Shown one piece after another: positions 1 to 13,300 of a stretch of 64,000 nt of DNA. The DNA comes from Hippopus hippopus. Lineage: Eukaryota; Mollusca; Bivalvia; Cardiida; Cardiidae. Under the pieces are notes generated by a model that was not told where the DNA came from, ran no database searches, and saw only the letters and a program-made list of their open reading frames with translations. A program made the position numbers and the translations under genes. How positions within the stretch are numbered: position 1 is the first letter of the stretch; each line of letters begins with the position of its first letter. The stretch covers positions 12,549,215 through 12,613,214 of the forward strand of contig OX328112.1 of NCBI GenBank assembly GCA_946811185.2. Reading direction: 5' to 3'.

Positions 1-1
1 T

Positions 2-196
2 TTGATTCCAAGCAACACAGTACTACACTTAAATCGTAAAAATGACACACCTGTGCCAATTGTACTGATACTACCTGCCCTACTGGTATGGGTTCCCGTT
101 TTGGTAGTCAACAAAAACCCGAGGCTGAATGAAATACTGTCAGTACAAACAGAGATACCAGACGAAGACGATGACATGGCTGTGGTAATACATTGA
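2..196 (+). other. Open frame with hydrophobic stretch, unassigned
   Basis: This frame is open from the left edge of the window to a TGA at about 196. It encodes a hydrophobic run (VPIVLILPALLVWVPVLVV) followed by an acidic tail ending DEDDDMAVVIH. It could be the last exon of a gene starting to the left, or chance. I recognise no family and see no clear splice acceptor. Confidence 0.15.
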
Positions 197-1690
197 CATT
201 TTCTTCGAGCAAATGAGTAAAAATTGTTTGTCCTTGATGTTAACTACCTAATATATTTATTCTTTTTCTATGTGGTGCATTTTAAATGCTTCTGAAATCA
301 TTGCACATGGACACCTGACACCGACCTTGCAAATATGCTTGCTAAGGAATAACATGTTCCGAATTTCAAGTTATTGTTATAAAGAAGTTTCTATTTACAC
401 ACCGATTATCTCGGGCGAGCCTAGCTCTCTTGTCATGTAAATTCATACTTTTTAGTTTGTATCTACACGTCCTCTTAATGGTTTAAGGGAAACAAAATCC
501 TTGATTGAAATGAAAGACTTCGCAGATGATCATTAAGTTTCATGATATCAATGGTCAAGCTATGGAATATGAATAAAAAACAAAGTAATGGTCTGATCAT
601 AACAGCTTATAGAATAGTAACAAGCTTCACGAACTAGGGTGGAACACTATGGTCCACAAAGTATTTTACGGTAACACCGAAAGTTTTTCTTCGGCGTAGC
701 TGAATACGCTGGCTTTTGACCGACTTCTTGGTATAATGAAATCGGATGAATAGATGGTACTTTGCTATTGGTTAAAAATATATACGTGTTTACTCAGCGG
801 GACCCTGCTCGCACATTTATGACACTAATATACAGGCATTGGTACCGCTGATCGATATCCAAGACCTTTACTCACAGCATAGCAAACTAATATGACAGGG
901 GTTAATCATTTTCTTATAATATTTGATCCTTTTTTGTACTCGGTAACATTTTTCTAAGCGTTACCCTATACCATAATTATGTCCACATGAGTGTAATTCT
1001 ACCAACTTCTTTAAATTTTGGAAGCGGTGGAATGAGTACGCGTCTCGGAGAGCGTTAATCTATATAAACACTTTGGGCTGGTTGCATAATACAGGTTTAA
1101 GGATAACCTTGAGTTTAAACTCGAGTTTTATGCTCTTTCCTTTCCATAAGCCTAGTTTAGTAAGACCTGGACTAAAAGTTAGAGACATCTTTACAGCCAG
1201 AGAGTAAACAAACGCTGTTAAAACTTGCACGGTGTTATAATCTAGTCAGCTGTGTAAACGTAGATAAAAAATCAATATAAGGTGTATGGGGTAAAGAAAC
1301 TGTAGGGATTTGTCTTCGATTTAAACCGGAAACTGTGGTTGTTATGTCTATGGCTAGCCGCAATAGAATGAAATGCATTTTCTATCTGACGTAATCTGTG
1401 CAACCTTGCAACCATCAGGGGCAAAATTTGGCATGAAGATACAAGAGTGATTATAGTTTCATACAGAAAAAAAAAAAAAAAACGGTTAAAAACTGGATGA
1501 AAACGAGTGAAGGTGTATGTTTCGAGGTTTTCTTTATTATAGTTTAGCTTAACCACAAGTTTAAATTATCCCCGTAACACGCGAAAACTAAACCTGCAAA
1601 GAGGTTGGCTTTAGCTTCAGTTTAAGATGAAAACCGTAACTCATTTTACTTTAGAAAGAGAACATGGCAGGCAATATTCAAATTCCAATA
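197..1690. other. No gene seen; AT-rich non-coding
   Basis: No exon-like frame or RNA gene was recognised here. The only structure is an A-tract near 1466-1481. The stretch may be intron or 3' flank of the Roc-type gene on the minus strand, whose missing downstream exons must lie left of 6.7 kb or outside the window. Confidence 0.4.
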
Positions 1691-1905
1691 TGCCAGAATG
1701 CAGAATAGCCTGTGCAGGATGATTTATTCGACGAAAAATATTTTGGGCACTGGTAGCAGTAAGTCTTGGGAAGAGAAACTTCAAATCCCTAGCCTGGTAA
1801 TGGTGAAACCCAGGACATTTTAAATAAAAGAGTTATCACCTTCAGAGAAATAATGTTGAAAACAGGAAAAAACAACATTCAATCAATCAAACCATACAGA
1901 TCACA
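1690..1905 (+). repeat. Degenerate SINE 3' part
   Basis: The sequence ends with AATAATGTTGAAAACAGG and then AATC-type repeats. That tail is shared with the SINEs at 22.2, 56.3 and 58.7 kb. No intact tRNA-like head remains, so this is probably a truncated or decayed copy. Confidence 0.45.
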
Positions 1906-2209
1906 GATCAATCATGTATATATGAATTTAACCCCCCCCCAAAAAAAAAAGTCCCCCCCCCCATTTAAACTCATTTTAAAGTCACCGATCGTTTTTGGAA
2001 CGACATTTAAAAATGTATAAAGCAAACGTCTGAAATTGTTTTGGCAAAAGGAGACATTGCTCTTATAAAGGACATCCTTCTTTTCAAGAAAGTGTTCTTT
2101 TTTGTCCAAAAACTTCTAAAAATTGTGCCGAGCAAAAAAAAGGATTATAATAGTCCTAATAAATCACATTTTCTTTTTTACAATGGACGGATGTCTTAAA
2201 GGCCCAGTA

Positions 2210-2515
2210 AAGGCCAAAACATCAAAGCAGGTGTCATAATACATTTAAATTCAAACCATATCATTTAAATGTATGGAAAATATTGTGGACATGACAGAGT
2301 GTTAACGTGTGGTCGGGCCATATTTTAGTCGCTGACAGAAAAAAGAATTTTAAAATCGGGCAAAAAGTAAACAAAAGACACAGCTACCAGGCAGGTTTTA
2401 ACCTAGTTTTGAAATTAATTTCTCTGTCAGCGACTAAAACTTGGACCGACCGTACAGTGACAGATTGTCATCTTCACAATAATTTCCATACTTTTGAATG
2501 GAACAAGCCATAATT
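2210..2515. repeat. Foldback MITE, copy 1 of 2
   Basis: Two inverted segments, TTTAGTCGCTGACAGA and TCTGTCAGCGACTAAA, sit about 100 bp apart. They are flanked by AAAGTAAACAAA and TTTTGAAATTAAT, which recur at 35.6-35.9 kb. Two dispersed copies with the same internal order show a short non-autonomous element. The open frame across it is a by-product. Confidence 0.6.
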
Positions 2516-2519
2516 TCTA

Positions 2520-3635
2520 TCTAACCAAATTGTCCTTAATCCTGAGAAGACACCATCCTTAATAGCAACTGACGTAGAGTTGTTTAACGAGATGAACAAT
2601 GACCGTAATTATTATCAGGCTGGAGCACTTTTAATCTTTATCGTTCTGTTCGTGTGGATAGTATAGACGACTATCACCCGACACATCTTAGTCCATACCT
2701 TCCGCTGCTGAAGCAATTTGTTTTTTGATAGATTCGGGAAAAAATAAAACTGTCCGGATAAAGAGAAAAACTTAACTCTTCCGTATTTTAACAGGTTAGG
2801 AGTTTCTAAATCAGAGGGATTGAACTACATTTCTAATGCAGATTAGGAGCCTTAATCATGTAACTTTCTTACGATCAAAATGAGGACAGTTTAGTGCAAG
2901 ATCAGTATACTACTACTATGCAATCTGATCTTAATCTAGGCCTCGTGCAAATTCTACCCATGTATTGCAATGTCATGAAAGGCCGTGATGGTTGATTATT
3001 TTGGACAGACACACTTCTTTAGCGCTCTACAGGATAAGCCGTGGATTTTATGGCTCTGGGGATGCAGGATTTTAAAAACACTGTGGAAAGGGGAAGAATG
3101 TTCCTACTCAGCATTTTTCCGACAATCATGGTTTTCAACTCTTCAAAAGACTAAATCAATCAATTGAGCCAAATGTTTTCTATTTGTCTGGTTAAGAGTT
3201 AAACTCATATTCCGTATAGAAGTCTGCAACTGTTTTGTCTTATCATGGAGTGTACTTGGACGGACACTGTACTAAGATCTAAAAGATCGATCAGTATATC
3301 TATGCTGCCTGATCTAGGTCAAACTTTTTTCGCATTTCTGTATTCTCTCATTCAGACATGATGAAAATATAGTCAAAATACAGAAAAAAAAAATACGTGA
3401 AGGCACTTCTTGTTGATCCACCAGCAGCAGATCGAACTTGATAAAAAATCTACTCTTAACTAAATGAAAAATGTTGAGAAAAAAGAGGCAACGAAAATAG
3501 TTTCAATTCTGAGATTTAAGGGGTAATAGAGTGCAAAGGAGAAAATAAATGTGTTTTTCAATCACGTCAGAACGAAAGTTTTGCCTAAAGAGTCAGGGAA
3601 TCCTTTGCTTCAGGAAAAAGAATAGAGGAAAGTTG
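2520..3635. other. No gene; fragments of a dispersed hairpin repeat
   Basis: No coding signal was recognised. Around 2895-2945 and 3265-3320 are decayed pieces of the 'GATCAGACTGCAC' hairpin family, better preserved at 47.7 and 52.2 kb (GATCAGTATAC, AATCTGATCTTAATC). Confidence 0.35.
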
Positions 3636-3639
3636 AACA

Positions 3640-3862
3640 TAATTTATGAGCCATGATCTCTGAAAAGGAGGCTTAATAAATCTGCAAGAAGTATCGACCC
3701 AGGTCAATTGTCTGTATGTCCATGCACCATTCTACCTCATGATCCATTTGGTTGTTATACAAAGTGGAATTTATGCATTCATAATTATGTGATTGGTTGC
3801 CTTGGTAGCACTCATCACTGAGATGCATTAAACCCATGTTTGCTACATAATGGCTCATATGG
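3640..3862. repeat. GAGCCATG-type MITE, degenerate copy
   Basis: It begins TGAGCCATGATCTCTGAAAA and ends in the reverse complement (CATAATGGCTCA). Between are the family landmarks GGCTTAATAAATCTGC, AAGTATCGACCCAGGTCA and GATGCATTAAACCC. Other members lie at 36.2, 51.9, 54.2, 55.9 and 63.5 kb. Confidence 0.65.
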
Positions 3863-4125
3863 CCTGTAACACACGAAAAGGGACATTCGGACATCTGCGT
3901 AAAGTGTCGTTTCGGATCAGCCTGCGCCGTCCGCGCAGGCTAATCCGAAACGACACTTTCCGCTTTTATGCAATTTTCTGTTTTGCACAAGTCTACTGTA
4001 GCACAAAATCTAAAGTAGTCGTAAAGTGTCGTCTCGGATTAGCCTGCGCAGACTGCGCAGGCTAATCCGAGAAACATTTTACGCAAATGTCTGAATGCCT
4101 CTTTTCGTGTGTTGCAAGCCTTTAT
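3855..4125. repeat. Hairpin MITE with GTAACACACGAAAAGG ends
   Basis: The outer arms read GTAACACACGAAAAGG on the left and CCTCTTTTCGTGTGTTGC on the right. Inside are two hairpins with cores CTGCGCCGTCCGCGCAG and CTGCGCAGACTGCGCAG. It is homologous to the element at 40,361-40,663 but lacks that copy's CAGGGATC ends, so its true termini are unclear. Confidence 0.75.
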
Positions 4126-4339
4126 TATCTTGTGCATTTCATTATCGGATTCTGATGTTACTAGATTGTGTCATGTACGTATGGAAAATTCAAAGACAGT
4201 CCAGCATAATTTCTTAGTAGAAACCATTTTAAATCTTTTTTACATCAATTGTGAAACACGTTCTTACAACTTATATTAATTACTTTCGTTGATTGCTTCC
4301 GGAAACCTTAACCAGTACTCGCGCCATAATGTGGAGAGT

Positions 4340-4835
4340 AACAAAGGTTGACCCTGTTTATCACGGGATTCGAATCCAGGGCCCGGTTTCACGAAAAAAC
4401 TTAAGTCTCTTATTTTACTCAAGTCAGCAGACAGACCCATATTCCAAATTAAGTTGACTTCGTTATTTCAGACGCATTTTACTAACATCATCAGACTTTA
4501 AAAACATTTTCAAATCCTAAGTTGACACAACGTTTCGGGCTTAGCTCAGCTAAATAATGGACTTAAGTCATTTTAACAGACTTAAGTCCATTATTTTGCT
4601 GAGTTGACTGTGAAATTTTGTGTTAACTTAAAATTTGAGAATGATTCTTAAGTCTGTTATTATTAGTAAAATAACTTTAAGTAACAAACTCAACTTAGGT
4701 CGCAAATGCGGTCCGTCAGTCGACCTGAGCAAAATAAGAGACTTAAGTTTTTTTCGTGAAACCGGGCCCAGAACCTTAGAGTAAGAGGCCGACGCTCTAC
4801 CGCTACACTACTGTCCATTTCTTTGACGACTTTTT
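4340..4835 (-). repeat. tRNA-like SINE head split by a MITE
   Basis: On the minus strand, TAGTGTAGCGG (4810-4800) matches the tRNA A-box consensus. GATTCGAATCC (4375-4365 area) is one step from the B-box. With the intervening 391-bp foldback element removed, the spacing is normal for a tRNA-derived Pol III promoter. I read this as a SINE or tRNA pseudogene broken by insertion. Confidence 0.5.
4379..4769. repeat. Foldback MITE with GGGCCCGGTTTCACG ends
   Basis: The termini are inverted copies: GGGCCCGGTTTCACGAAAA on the left and TTTTCGTGAAACCGGGCCC on the right, continuing inward through CTTAAGTCTCTTATTTT. A nested inner palindrome near 4545-4600 repeats GACTTAAGTC. No coding capacity. The palindromic GGGCCC ends hide the exact target duplication. 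Confidence 0.75.
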
Positions 4836-4839
4836 CGCA

Positions 4840-5845
4840 ACCTCGGAAGCCACTTGCCATGGCTTGGTTTTACTATAAACAACGCTGGTTCGCTGGATAA
4901 TTCCAGGATCACTGCAAGACATTATGTAAAAGTATGTAACTATTTATCAATAGCTTAAAATCATTATAAGGATATCTAAAATTACCCTTAGCTGTATGAT
5001 CTGACTTCTGTACTATTCTATTCCAATACAGCTAGGGAGCAAAACAAACTACAGTTTCTGCTTTGGCACGGGTTCTAGAATTTTTTCTTTTCATGCAGAT
5101 TAACAACCGATGGATTATCAGTTGTAATGTGGCAATACTGGACAATCGGATCTAAGAAAGATACCAAGCTTAGACGATCAAAGAAAGGGTACAAGTGACA
5201 GTGTTGTAGAAGAGGGTTTTGTAAACTTAGTTTATGCTCAAGCTGTAGTTCTACTGTAAAGGGTAATTCCTTGGTATGGCTGGTAAATATGGAAAAATAT
5301 GACAATGGTTATATTCACCTATTCTACTTATTCAAACGGGAGAAACATTTTGGGATTATCAAATATCAACATGTCATTGACCAGTCTAAAGCTTTTCTAA
5401 AAAGCTCGAGGTTGAAGCAGGCGACAGAATTTGGGTTAGATATCCATTCGTCATTAACATTTCAGAGTTCACAGAGACCTATGTAACTGAAGATTGTTAT
5501 TAATATTTAACAACTATTCCGTCACAGGATGACGAGGACAATAGGCCACATCAAGCCTTGTGGTATTTTCTTTCATTAAAACTACGTATAAATATCACTT
5601 ATTGTGCATGACCATCCTGTGCAACTGCGATATTAGATGGGCAACTCTGACGAAGGACTCATTGTTAGGGCTACATAGAAACTATCAACTATACCACTTC
5701 TAAACTTTTGGTAAAAGTCTATCTGAAATCAACCCTAAACTAGAACTTGTTTTTCTACAAAAAAACAGATATCTCCCCCCTTTTTGGTGTCAGAAGGATT
5801 GATATGTCACCAAGGCAATTTCTAACTGAAATAATGGTCATTTTT
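4840..5845. other. No gene recognised
   Basis: Short open frames on both strands here have no recognisable domain or convincing splice signals. No repeat boundary could be drawn by eye. Confidence 0.35.
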
Positions 5846-5849
5846 CTCT

Positions 5850-6345
5850 AACGGTTTTCCAGTTATAGAGCGGACACGAAATTGTACGTAAAATGAAATA
5901 AGGAAAATAATCAAAGGGAAATAACTCGAAAAATATACAAGCCAAACTTATTGTTCTTATGCATGACACTTTGTGTCATGGTGCTTTACAAATAAGTGAA
6001 ATTTTATCAAAATATCTTAAAAGGTTTTCGAGTTATAGAGCGGACATGATTTGTGAAGGAAAATATTCAAAGGAAAATAACTCGAAAATTATACAAGCCA
6101 GAGTTATGATTCTTGTGCATGACACTTTCTCTCATGGTGCTTTACAAATGTGTGAAGTTTTATCAAAATACCTTGTAACGTTTTCGAGTTATAAAGCGGG
6201 CACGATTTGTGACGGACAGACAGACGGACGCACGGGGAAAAACAATATGTTTCCCGACCCTGACGGGGGGAGACATAATTATTAGATTGAGAATATGTTC
6301 CCCTGTAAGATATCTGCCGACCCTACCTTTTTTTAAGGGGCAGGG
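5850..6345. repeat. Molluscan dispersed repeat with ~170-bp internal units
   Basis: Units containing AACTCGAAAAATATACAAGCC, GCATGACACTTT, CATGGTGCTTTACAAAT and TTTTCGAGTTATAGAGCGG recur two to three times with a period near 170 bp. The last unit runs into GACGGACAGACAGACGGACG and TTTCCCGACCCTGACGGGGGG. The open frame across it is a product of the repeat. Confidence 0.6.
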
Positions 6346-6731
6346 TTGCAGTAACTGTGAATACCCCATATCGATACTTTATGACTCAAAATATACAAAA
6401 GTTGTGATTTCCTTACTCAATTCTTTACAACAATTTGTCCTATTTGAACAACATCTGTAATATGAAAGGAACTATTCGTGCCAATGTCCAAAATCGTAGT
6501 GCCTAAATAAGCCTTTCAAGGTGTTTGCAAGGTACCACAGCCATTCAGATGAACTGACTTGGACAATAAAAAGGATGGATATTTGTACATTCTTAGAAGT
6601 ATATCATGAAACGTTCACAATAGTAATGTCAAGGAAATCGTTAAGGTAGTTTACCTGACGAACGGGCGTTGGATAAGGCTATCATAATAGGTCACCCAGA
6701 TCTGTGTCTGCGAATTTAGACTTAAACTTAC

Positions 6732-7334
6732 CTAGGACTGTAGTTTCTTGATAAGTTTGTCGTCGAAATGGTAGGCTATCTTTGATCTTGTCGTTAAGGG
6801 ATCTGCTTAGATCGACCACCAGTAAATACACCGCAGCTGGGGACAAGAAAGCTTGATGAGTGGTGTAATATGTCGCCTGGCCCGCAAAATCCCAGTATGA
6901 CACGTATCTTCTCTCTAATGGGCTCTTAACTGCTTTGCACATGATATTTGTGAAGTAGTTCTTTTTCATTTCGCTCCCAATATACATTTCCAAGGCATCT
7001 TGAACTTGTGTTTTTTCTATGTTTCCATCAATATCAGAACTGGATGACCATTCATCTGGGAAGATGGAGGTGGTATTGCCAGTGTCATCTATAGCTGTGC
7101 TATTTTTGGAAGAAGCCCCTATTGGAATCTTTGAATGGGCAGGAGTACCTAGTTTATCTTGTTCTGACGTATCTTTGTTAACTGGATCAGTTCTTGACAC
7201 ACTGCTTAATTCTGAGGATGATGCTTGATTTCCAATTTGTTGAGAACTTTCCTTTTCCCCATATTGCCTTCGCACATCGTATGAACTCAAATAGCATGTA
7301 GCCATCCGCTGGTAATTAAGGTCTTTGACGTATC
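6732..7334 (-). CDS. Roc GTPase exon with switch II (WDFAGQ)
   Basis: The acceptor is TTTTTCTAG before 7334 and the donor after 6732 is CTAG|GTAAGT, a near-perfect site. The exon is 603 bp, phase 1 to phase 1. It starts YVKDLNYQRMATCYL, then has a Ser/Thr-rich linker (about residues 25-110 of the exon), then SYWDFAGQATYYTTHQ and LLVVDLSRSLND. The long low-complexity insert between P-loop and switch II is unusual for a small GTPase but tolerable in a large ROCO-like protein. Confidence 0.75.
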
Positions 7335-10300
7335 CTAGAAAAAGATGTTTGAAAAAAGACATATGGACACTATGAGGTTATTTAAAATGCATGGGTATGA
7401 TAACGAATTCTATTTGATGAGTACACTGCAGAACCAGTCTGTATCTTGGATAAGGCGACAACCAAGTCCAATACTGTATAAGTGGAAATTTTTGCTATGT
7501 GGAATTTTTTGAGATTTTGCGAATTTGAAAAATTCGCAAACTTTTCTGTTCGCATATTTTATCACAAATATACCAACAGTTAACAAGTGTCTTGAATTCG
7601 CAAACATTTCCGTACGCAAAATGTCCGTACTCAGTAATTCGCAAATTTTTCGACACGCGTACAGTATATATCCACGTATACAGTATATCGACTGATTCCG
7701 CAGTGTATGAAATTCATTGAATCCAATTAAATTTAGTATTGTACCCAAGCATTTTAGATGACCTCTTTATTTCACACTTCCGTATTAGTAACCGACAAAT
7801 ATTTGGCCATTTTAATTTGAAAGAAAAAGATATTTACAAACAGATCGATAGATTTCTTTTTTTTTTTTTTTTAGCCAATGAAGTGGAAAAAAATCCATAT
7901 TCGTGGACTCTTGCTTCTTTTTATCAGATACATGTACTGTTCAAATCTTTTGGGGGAAAAAAGGATACCCATCTAGAACTGATTCTTTGCACTTTAAATT
8001 TAAAAACATCCCAGCAAAAGACTGCAGAAACCAAATTAAAATAGTGACGGGTTGGTTCTACAGTTATCTCATAAATTACATCCGGTAGTCGTCCGGTATA
8101 CCTTCCAATATTAGGTTAACGACATACTATACCTTACTGATTATTTTTTTATATAGACGTGAAACCCTTGAGCAGCTACTCAACATTCACCCTGCAAAAG
8201 TCGTGAGCTCATACGTACGTCGTAATTACCCATCAGAAGTTTGGTGCGCGCGTGCGTGCGTGCGCGCGTGCGTGTGTGCGTGTGTGTGTGAGAGAGAGAG
8301 AAAAATGAAAAAAAGCAGCCTTATCAGTGGTCAAGTTACTATGGATTGACGTCATGTAATCGAACGGGAGGTGTTTACGTAACGTTAGCAAAGTTACTAA
8401 CGAGTATTCAAGGGACATAACTAAACGTCTCAACGTAGACGGCTCAATTTCGGCCTAAAGCAGTTTATGAAATATTTCTCTTTGGCTAACTTGACTGAAA
8501 TATTTGCGGAATTTACTTTATAGAACGGAAATATTTAATTCATCTTTGTCATAAGTCTAAATGTTGGCTGAGTAGAATTTTTCTAGTCGTGGGGTCTCGG
8601 GTATTCTTCTGCGAGTTGTTAGTTTGTCGCCTGTTTGGCCAATGGGGAATTCTCACTATTTATAACGATATTTTCATTTTTTTACCATATGTGTTCATGA
8701 TCATTTTTATACTCCCTTTTGACACGAGGCGGGGGGAAATTTGACCCAAAGGCCATAATTTGGGCAATAGCAGAGGACTGCTAGATTAAATTTATATACT
8801 AAATATTACAGCTCTAAGCCAATGATTTGGAACAAGAATATGTTTGAAATTTCCAGTGAAAACTAGTCCATATGATAGTTTTGATCCCTTGGCCCTGGCA
8901 ATTTTGACTCCCCAGAACAACGGTTTGAACAATCTTAGTTGAGGTCATACATGATGCAACGAGCAAACTATACATGTTTGTAAAACAACTCTAGCTCTTA
9001 CGGTTACGAAAGTTTTCAAACTTTCCACTGTATAAGATATGCAAAATTTGTGACCACTCAAGGGAAGGGGCTAATTTTGACCCACACCTGGAATTCGATT
9101 GATTGATGTTGTTACGCCTCTTTCAACATTATTCAAGTCATATCACGACCACAGTTCACTTATTCATGGATGTCATGAGTTTCACCTGTACGAGGCTTGG
9201 GCTCTGAAGTGTCTTGCCAATGGACACTCCAACGCAAAACCTAGGCTGAAATTTGAACATTTTATACTAGGTGCACTAGATAATGCCTCATACTAAATTC
9301 GGTAGCCGTAGACCTATTTTTTAGGAACAAGCAGATGTCTCAAGTGTTAATTATATCTTCCATTGTAAAACATGTTACCCCAGGTCGGGTAAAGTATTGC
9401 AAAAAATAGGTCATTGATTGTATATATGTTACTTCGCGGATGAAAGTTATTTCCTCACTTTTGCAGATGTTCATTTACAAAGCATTTAAGACCATGGGTG
9501 TATTTTACATTTAAAGAGTTGTTATAAGAGAAGCAGGCATGTACGTTCTAGTGCTTAGATGGATATTCAGACACTGTTCTTTTGGAGTAGTATGTCTGTA
9601 TCATATGAAATAGGTAAAAGCGCACAAGTCTTTGCACTTGTATGAAGCCTTTGTATTCCCTGAACTATCTTGATGAATGATACCAGTCTCTTTTTTGTAG
9701 TACCTACCGTTGGAATCGGTTTCCCATAATCGTCCATCCGGAGTTTCAATGCAGCGGGAAGCTGTTCTATCAATTTTCAAGCACTCAGTCGGCGTGGTGT
9801 TTCCTATATCGCTGAATGATCCCATCTGTTGTAACCTTGAAACCAGTGTGGACTTACCTGCCCCTTGGAAACCTACTACATTAACGCGAGAGTGATACGA
9901 GATGGTTTTTCCGGAATCAAGAACTCGTTGAAATTTATCCCAATGATCATTTGACAGCTGAACTGTACCAGGAGGTGTAGATGGTCGCATTGGCACGGTA
10001 TCTGCAAAGGATGACCATTTATGAAAGAACAGCATAAGCCTGTTTTGATCCTTTTCTGGTTTTGTGGCAAGTTAGTTTCTTTGAGTTTATCAAAACATTT
10101 TATAGTCGAGTCATAAAAGGTTAATAAACGGTCACTGACATAGATAGGGATGGAAAGAGACTCAGAAAATATATCTTAAGGGAAGTATTGATTTAATAAT
10201 CAGATAACAGTAACTTACTAAGTATGAAATTAGCATCATTTAGGCTTTGAGCATATAGTGTCTTATCTTGTTTACATGCGCTACAGGTTTGATTATGGCT

Positions 10301-13300
10301 TTTATAAAAAGGGGCAATCAAATAAGTCACCATACCCTCTGCTGAATTGGTTAGAGGTCAGTGAAATCTGTAAGTATGTGTTGGTTAGTACTACAACAAC
10401 CGAGACTCCTGAAAGCCCAGTTTGGAAATTTCAACTCCTCTCGACAAATAGATTTTTATGAGGCATTCTGACCGGAGAGAGTTGATTTTACGGAGAATTT
10501 GTTCAGAAATCCATATCCTATCGCCATTGTACTGCTATTTGACTAGACAAATAAATGAACATAAAGTGTTTTACGGCTCGTTGACAGCTAGGGTCCTATT
10601 TGGAACATTTTTAGATAAAAGAATACGTTTATTTGTAATGATACTGTGAAATATTAAAACAAAATGGTTAAAGCAATTATAATCGAGGAACAATACCGAT
10701 AAGGAATGAAAATGCCAATTTGCTTATACCTAAACAGTTACGCAAAACGCGACACTTACCAATGGAAAGTTTAAATCAGTCAAAACAAATTATAGTAAAG
10801 ATGTTATTTAAAGAAAGGGGGTACGAAAACTAATAAATCAGTATCTTATTCAAATGGTAACTCCCTTCAGGAATTTGAAAAGTAACCATATCTATAGAGT
10901 AAAAACAACATTTAAGAACTGTCAACATCAGAAAACCTGTCCCTCATCAGTGCAAAAACTGCTCTCTGTTAGTAAAACACCATAACAGTATAAGTGGCTA
11001 CTACTCCTCGATCGCTGTCACTACCATAAGAATTGAGTTCGTAAATGGAGCGAAGTTTTAAAGATACTTTACCTCTAAATATAATGCTAATGGTTTATAT
11101 TTGTATCGATAAACAGAGACAATGTTTTCACTGTAATATACTGTTACTTATGATTTAGGCGGTAGATCTACTCTGTGTCCAAAAATAGTTATAAAGTTAA
11201 CGCATTAACTCAGATTCAAATGAATGTACAAGAAAATATTGATGCATAACATCAATGGCACCGCAAATCAGTTGTGTCTGAAATAGGGCGCATTAAAGCG
11301 GGTTAATTTTTTACGCCAAGGGCATCACTTGAACAAACTTGGTAGAGGTCCACGTGGTGATACTACATGACAAACATTTAAACTCTGGGCCATCTGGGAT
11401 ACGATCTGGTTTTTATCGATTTGGCAATGAAAGTACGGTATTTTACGTGTTAAAAAAATCAGTCCAAATAGAAAAACAAAGTTGGTACGGGCTCGATCTG
11501 GTAATGAAAGTACCGTATTTTTACATGAATGTTTAAAAAAAATACTGAACCAGTCCATATAGTAAACAATATGGCTACCTGCACAGGCACTTTTCAAAAG
11601 CGAATGAAAATATAGTGCCGCCGCTCATACGGCGCCACAATAAAGGATATACAGACAGGTAGATCAAGATGCCTTTTTTCTCTAATGTCTTGAGAAAAAC
11701 TTTAACGGATAATTAAATGTACAAAGGTATATTTTAACTTAGCGTCGTTTTGGTAATTTGTGGACGTTTTCGCGATGATATACTTCAGTAATATTCCCAT
11801 ATCGTGCAATGGTCATGCAATCCCCTCTAACATTACACACATTTTATTTTCAGTCGTTTCGGCTCACATATATATTCTTTAAACGGTGCTTGAATTTTCT
11901 CTCAGCATCTGTAGCACCCTCGCTTTCACAATTATAATTTACGATGAAAACGTGTCGATCAGCCGTCTATCGTGCTATGCTAAAAAAGAACATTAAGGTT
12001 GACGTCATAATGTTCCAACGTCACTACATTTCCAGTCATTTCTACCATGCACAAAGCTACAGAAATAGATGCATAGAATAAATCGATCATCCCGTTGGTT
12101 ATCTTGTACTTTTGGCTTGCTTCATTCATCGATTGTGTATGTGTCTACTCCATGTCTATTGGGAGACGCGACAAAGAATTTTGCTATTGAACTGGTAGAA
12201 GGTTCTACAACAACTTTTATAAGTTTACTCGTTTGTTTCTTTTGCTTTTCTGGAGAAGAATGAACAGTTTCTACTTCTGTGGTAGTTGCTTTGGGAGGCA
12301 TTCTTCGGGGAGGACCTTCTGTCGTATTGACATGCTTTCTATACATGTGATTGTATTTCGTGCAGTAGTTGCCTTGGTTTTAGCAGCTTTAAGCCCAACT
12401 TTCTTATTTGATTTAATAGTGCAATGAAAGAATTCGGTAAAAAGGCAGAGTTTCAAATATTTTTCTACCTTCCACAAAGCCTGTTATCTCTTGTACCACA
12501 GACGATGCGTTTACAAACGAACCAAGAATAAAGAACAGACAGATACGGAAAAATTTACAGTGCATCGAGCATTTTACTCCTTTGATAAAGTCTTAGCCTT
12601 GTTTGAAAGAATATTGGTTTGTTACAAGATCTGAATGATCAATCTTCAGCTCTGGTGTTCTATACGGAAAATAAATGATTTCTTTCGTGAAGTTAAACCG
12701 TAGACAATGATGAAAGGTAGTGTAAGGAAACAATGCGCAGTTTCTGCTAGATACGCGTACTGTAAGCATTTGTGCAACCTGTTCTGTCTTGTATATATTG
12801 GCCATCTTATATCACTGAAATTTCGACGAGACAGAGAGATACGATGACTAATAACGTAATATGGCTCTTCGGGGATATAATCAAGACAAACATTTAGACC
12901 CCGCTTTCTTTTTATCAGACACAAAATCTGGCTCTTAAAACGCATATACAGTTTTCAAAATTTGGCATCGTAACCTACCTTTTACCCATAGCGACCCATT
13001 TTCAAGCTTGTTCTCATAATATTCAAAACCTGTTAATTCCAGCCAATTTGTCATGAACATTTAAGTGATGATATAGGGCGCACACAAGATTTTGCCAAGA
13101 CTTGCCACTCTTACTACGTTTTAACTGGAAGTAAAAGTTTTTCAAACATGTCCAAGACAATCTTTCACATTTACTTGAATGTTGTCCTCTGAAGTACATA
13201 ACAAGTTTCCCAGTTCCATGCAAAATTTCACAAGAACACGCGTAGCTGCCTTTTCTTCGGAAATGGAAAGCGGGTGGTGAATCATTTTGGACAGAAGTAT

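Noticed and set aside
12646..12945. Minus-strand frames around DYIPEEPYYVISHRISL
   Set aside because: Two overlapping frames looked exon-like, but joining them to the 12,979 donor gives immediate stops in every acceptor I tried.
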